Source: Candidatus Thorarchaeota archaeon MP8T_1
Lineage (GTDB): Archaea > Asgardarchaeota > Thorarchaeia > Thorarchaeales > Thorarchaeaceae
Direction: 5' to 3'
DNA length: 7,990 nt
NCBI GenBank assembly: GCA_002825465.1
Contig: PJER01000095.1
Location: forward strand, 1-7,990
Of this stretch, positions 5,208-7,990 are shown one piece after another. Numbering within the stretch: position 1 is the first letter of the stretch; each line of letters opens with the position of its first letter. The notes beneath the pieces are model-generated. The model saw only the letters and a program-made list of their open reading frames with translations, did not search any database and was not told the origin of the DNA. The position numbers were made by a program, and so were the translations under genes.

Positions 5208-6794
5208 ATGTCTGAGGTCCACAAGGGTTGGAGAGATAGTAATTGGTATGTTAGCATCACCGGTTTTTGGAGAGAATATCGCAAACACAGAGTTGGATTA
5301 GTCGGATTAGGCTTGATTCTAATCTTTGTAGGAATGGCAGTATTTGCTCCAGTTTTAATTACACACGATCCAATACCCAGTTCAAAGGTAGCTCCCGCAT
5401 ATCTCATGCCTGGCTGGCTAGCTGTATTTGACCCCTCTGGCGTCCTTACAGGCGAAATCCTTACAGATCCAAATCTGAACAATCCACCACCTATCCGAGT
5501 AAATGGTACCAGCGGTGAATTCAGTGGAGTACATGTTCCTGAGAGTGAAACAAATCCTGAAAGCTATGTAAACCTGACGTGGACACATACGCCTGGCACT
5601 CAGCTCGATTTTGATATCGATCCTGAGGGACAGAAACCTGATTATAATGATTTTATCTACTTTGAACAGAACCTGACTTGGCCCTATAACAGTAGACCAA
5701 GCGATGTAAACATGTCCATAACATATGGAACCACACGAACTGGATCCTTTGCTGATGGTGGTCCTGCTGGAAACAATCTAATGTTCAGAATCTTTGTCTG
5801 GATTCTTGATTCAAGCAATCACTGGACTAGAGTATTTGAATCCAGAGATGCCACATACACTGAAACTCTTCAAGTGAGGCGTATTGGTATGAACATAATC
5901 ACTATCAAATCTGTATTTGATGGAATGATTGTGGTAAATGGCACCCAGGAAGATCCATCTGATGTTATCCGAGTGAGAGTTGGTCTGTCTCCTCATCGTT
6001 ACTTTGATAGCTCAAGTTATGGAAGTGGGAATTATACCTATCCATGGGAATACTATAACGGAAGTGTCACTGTTAAAGTCACCACCCTCCAAATGGTTGC
6101 ATTCGGTGAGTATTTTGGCCTCCTAGGGACAACAAACTATGGTGCTGATGCATACTCCCAGCTTATCTATGGAAGTCGTATTTCTCTGATAATTGGTGTC
6201 CTCGCAACCGCATTATCCACAGCTGTTGGTGTTGTGGTGGGAATGGTCGCTGGCTACTTCGGCGGAAAAGTAGATGAGGTGATGATGCGAATAGTTGACT
6301 TCCTTCTGGTCATACCAGGATTACCTTTGATGATGGTACTAGCGGCGTTTCTTGGAGCGAATATATCGAATATCATTCTCGTTATTGCGATATTAGGGTG
6401 GACGGGGACGTCGCGGCTTATACGGTCTCAAGTCTTGGCTGAAAAGAATAAGGCCTATGTAGAATCAGCCAGGGCAATAGGAGCCTCAGACACGTATATC
6501 ATGTTTCGGCATATCTTGCCAAATGTAACACCAATATTATTTGCAAACATCACTTTGGGCGTCGTTGGCGCAATCCTTTCAGAAGCAGGACTCTCATTCC
6601 TTGGTCTTACAAATCCTGAAGATCCAAGTTGGGGTAGAATGCTTGCTGATGCCAGAAGCGGTGGTGGTTTCAGTAGTGGGGCATGGTGGGTTGTCCTCTT
6701 TCCTGGTCTGATGATCACATTGCTCTCACTAGCGTTCACATTTGTAGGTCATACACTAGATCAAGTGCTCAATCCGAGACTTAGAGAAAGGTAG
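5208..6794 (+). CDS. dppC: DppC/OppC-type ABC permease with a large extracytoplasmic insertion
   Basis: This membrane subunit of the peptide importer has 528 aa, where the family usually has about 280-320. Residues 1-28 are cytoplasmic and helix 1 spans about 29-51 (VGLVGLGLILIFVGMAVFAP at 29-48). Residues 54-300 form an extra outward-facing domain that is rich in predicted strands and aromatic residues. The usual permease resumes at EYFGLLGTTNYGADAYSQLI (301-320), then YGSRISL and helices at about 324-350, 362-383, 386-402, 436-465 and 493-515. The EAA-type cytoplasmic loop that docks on the ATPases is AYVESARAIGASDTYIMFRH (416-435). Seven N-x-S/T sequons (Asn 99, 122, 155, 168, 244, 275, 284) lie in the insertion. 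The canonical L-G-T-D-x-x-G-R-D motif is changed to L-G-T-T-N-Y-G-A-D. GGAGG lies 7 nt before the ATG. The frame is continuous, so the insertion is part of the protein and not an error. Confidence 0.92.
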   Translation: MSEVHKGWRDSNWYVSITGFWREYRKHRVGLVGLGLILIFVGMAVFAPVLITHDPIPSSKVAPAYLMPGWLAVFDPSGVLTGEILTDPNLNNPPPIRVNGTSGEFSGVHVPESETNPESYVNLTWTHTPGTQLDFDIDPEGQKPDYNDFIYFEQNLTWPYNSRPSDVNMSITYGTTRTGSFADGGPAGNNLMFRIFVWILDSSNHWTRVFESRDATYTETLQVRRIGMNIITIKSVFDGMIVVNGTQEDPSDVIRVRVGLSPHRYFDSSSYGSGNYTYPWEYYNGSVTVKVTTLQMVAFGEYFGLLGTTNYGADAYSQLIYGSRISLIIGVLATALSTAVGVVVGMVAGYFGGKVDEVMMRIVDFLLVIPGLPLMMVLAAFLGANISNIILVIAILGWTGTSRLIRSQVLAEKNKAYVESARAIGASDTYIMFRHILPNVTPILFANITLGVVGAILSEAGLSFLGLTNPEDPSWGRMLADARSGGGFSSGAWWVVLFPGLMITLLSLAFTFVGHTLDQVLNPRLRER

Positions 6795-6806
6795 GGAGTA
6801 TGATTT

Positions 6807-6862
6807 GAGGTAGGAAGCATTTTTGCGTCCTATCTCCTTCCTCCCCTTCATTTTCTTTCCTC
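6807..6862 (+). terminator. Hairpin and pyrimidine tract between dppC and dppB
   Basis: GAGGTAGGA (6807-6815) pairs with TCCTATCTC (6828-6836) with one G-T wobble, and it is followed by a long C/T-rich run (6837-6858) containing only one A. It starts 12 nt after the dppC stop. Pyrimidine-rich tails favour termination in archaea, so this probably ends, or partly ends, the dppC transcript. Confidence 0.5.
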
Positions 6863-6906
6863 GCGAAAGCCTTGAGCGCTATGCTTATTAACTGCTTAAG
6901 TATGGA

Positions 6907-6914
6907 TTTAATAT
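6907..6914 (+). promoter_or_regulatory. TATA-like promoter of dppB
   Basis: TTTAATAT matches the archaeal TATA pattern well. A transcript start about 25 nt downstream (near 6936) would leave a leader of roughly 27 nt holding the GGAG site at 6948-6951. Together with the hairpin before it, this suggests dppB can be expressed separately from dppC. Confidence 0.5.
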
Positions 6915-6962
6915 CGGTACTTAGTATCACTATGTACTGTTTACAATGGAGTGAGTCTAGTA

Positions 6963-7990
6963 ATGGGACTTCGAGAATATATCATTAGACGTTCAATCTA
7001 CATGTTTCTTCTTGTTGTAGCAGTGGTTTGTTTTAACTTCTTCCTATTCCGACTCCCAACTTTCCTATTTGGAGCTAATCCGATAAGCCTAATGCTCAGC
7101 GATGACCTTCGCGCACATCTTACACAAGATTTACTTGAACAGATCTACGCGAATTTTGGTCTTGTACAGAATCCTGACATTTTTGATTGGATCTACATGT
7201 TCTGGCGATATATCGTCAGTATGTTTACAGGTAATTTCGGAGTTTCGTTCCTGACCCAACGACCAGTGATTGACTCAATCGTTGAACGCTTGCCTAACAC
7301 GCTTTTGCTAATGGGCACATCTTCAATGGTTTCTATCCTTCTTGGTATCTGGACTGGTGTGAAGGTTGCTGCTGATCCCGGTTCGAGAAAGGATGTTGGC
7401 GCTGTCACGGTCGCGTTGTTCATATATGCGTTACCAATTTTCTGGCTGGGAATGATGCTTTTGCTCATCTTCGGCTTCATGCTACCACAGTGGACAGAAG
7501 CCATGTGGGGTATCAGAATTGGTTTTCCACAGTATGGCACTATAAGTTATGATGTCTGGGAGATAGCTAGAAATGATCCACTGGGTGCTTTGATGGTAGC
7601 GGTTGATGTTATACACCATCTTTTCCTCCCCATGATCACTCTTGGTATAGGTGGTTACGGTGGATATTTCCTTTACATGCGTAATAATTTGATTGACGTC
7701 ATGACAGAGGACTATATCCTTACGGCGCGAGCGAAGGGTCTCGATGAAAACCAAGTACTCTACAAGCATGGTCTAAAGAATGCGATGTTACCCATGGTGA
7801 CAATTATTGCAATGAACTTTGGTTTTCTAATAAATGGAGCAACGCTAACGGAAACGGTGTTCACGTGGCGGGGGCTAGGGTCATACATTTTCGACAGCTT
7901 GCTGTTGATGGATTTCCCAGTCATTCAGACGATCTTCATGATAATCGCAATAACAGCAATACTTGCGAACTTCGTTGCAGATCTTCTATA
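6963..7990 (+). CDS. dppB: DppB/OppB-type ABC permease (3' end cut by window edge)
   Basis: From the ATG at 6963 the frame is open for 342 codons to the window edge. This is the second channel subunit of the importer. Helix 1 spans about 10-30 (RSIYMFLLVVAVVCFNFFLF at 10-29), followed by an outer loop. The family block FTGNFGVSFLTQRPV (88-102) matches the usual G-D-F-G-x-S...P-V, with VERLPNTLLLMGTSSMV (107-123) next. Further helices are at about 114-136, 147-172, 218-240, 275-293 and 318-342. The ATPase-docking EAA-type loop is EDYILTARAKGLDENQVLYK (249-268), then HGLKNAMLPMVT. The end (ANFVADLL) is normally followed by about 12-20 residues, so little is missing. A frameshift is not indicated. 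GGAGTGAG lies about 11 nt before the ATG, slightly long but usable. Unlike DppC, this subunit has no large outer insertion. The usual order is dppB before dppC; here it is reversed. Confidence 0.93.
   Translation, partial: MGLREYIIRRSIYMFLLVVAVVCFNFFLFRLPTFLFGANPISLMLSDDLRAHLTQDLLEQIYANFGLVQNPDIFDWIYMFWRYIVSMFTGNFGVSFLTQRPVIDSIVERLPNTLLLMGTSSMVSILLGIWTGVKVAADPGSRKDVGAVTVALFIYALPIFWLGMMLLLIFGFMLPQWTEAMWGIRIGFPQYGTISYDVWEIARNDPLGALMVAVDVIHHLFLPMITLGIGGYGGYFLYMRNNLIDVMTEDYILTARAKGLDENQVLYKHGLKNAMLPMVTIIAMNFGFLINGATLTETVFTWRGLGSYIFDSLLLMDFPVIQTIFMIIAITAILANFVADLL

Noticed and set aside
5168..5482. Minus-strand 104-codon open frame opposite the start of dppC
   Set aside because: It overlaps the strong dppC start with its GGAGG site and shows no protein-like pattern.
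5367..6107. DppC insertion as a frameshift, assembly chimera or inserted separate gene
   Set aside because: The frame is continuous from a strong start through the insertion to the normal C-terminus, base composition is similar on both sides, and no repeats flank the block.
6455..6739. Minus-strand 94-codon open frame inside dppC
   Set aside because: It is antisense to the conserved permease core, with no independent signals.
7193..7769. Two overlapping minus-strand open frames inside dppB
   Set aside because: They are shadows of the permease frame. The plus-strand translation has the conserved DppB motifs throughout.
1..7990. CRISPR array, tRNA, rRNA or insertion sequence
   Set aside because: No regularly spaced direct repeats, cloverleaf-like segments, rRNA-like blocks or transposase frames were seen on either strand.

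Overview
The window looks like archaeal chromosomal DNA. Candidate promoters are A/T-rich TATA-like boxes and I see no convincing -35/-10 pairs. Several genes carry Shine-Dalgarno sites related to GGAGGTGAT, and the large extracytoplasmic part of one permease is rich in N-glycosylation sequons. The gene style (a dipeptide-type ABC transporter with an enlarged permease beside orphan helical proteins) would suit an Asgard archaeon such as a Thorarchaeote, or another mesophilic archaeon. That placement is a guess from style, not from a marker gene. No rRNA, tRNA, CRISPR array, insertion sequence or phage gene is visible.

Left third (1-2289, all minus strand, transcribed right to left): a 145-aa helical protein of unknown function, then a 223-aa protein whose C-terminal half resembles the N-formylglutamate amidohydrolase fold but lacks the expected zinc-site residues, then a GCS2-family carboxylate-amine/glutamate-cysteine ligase that starts 9 nt later and runs off the left edge. 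The last two are clearly paired. The first is separated from them by a hairpin.

Middle and right (2368-7990): the parts of one dipeptide/oligopeptide ABC importer. The two ATPases (DppD then DppF) form a tightly coupled minus-strand operon driven from a promoter near 4510. On the plus strand, pointing away from them, come a 107-aa two-helix membrane protein with an acidic tail, then the DppC-type permease, then the DppB-type permease, which is cut by the right edge a few residues before its expected end. DppC and DppB each have their own TATA-like box and Shine-Dalgarno site, and hairpins with T- or pyrimidine-rich tails lie after the small protein and after DppC. The transporter therefore seems to be expressed as several transcripts and not as the classic A-B-C-D-F operon. 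No substrate-binding protein is in the window. DppB is ordinary, but DppC carries about 245 extra residues between its first and second membrane helices, facing outward and holding seven N-x-S/T sequons.

How they would work together: DppB and DppC form the membrane channel, DppD and DppF power it with ATP, and a substrate-binding protein encoded elsewhere, possibly helped by the DppC outer domain, would deliver a peptide. Whether the ligase cluster is functionally linked to the transporter cannot be told from the sequence. The most unusual items are the DppC outer domain and the ligase/hydrolase-like pair.
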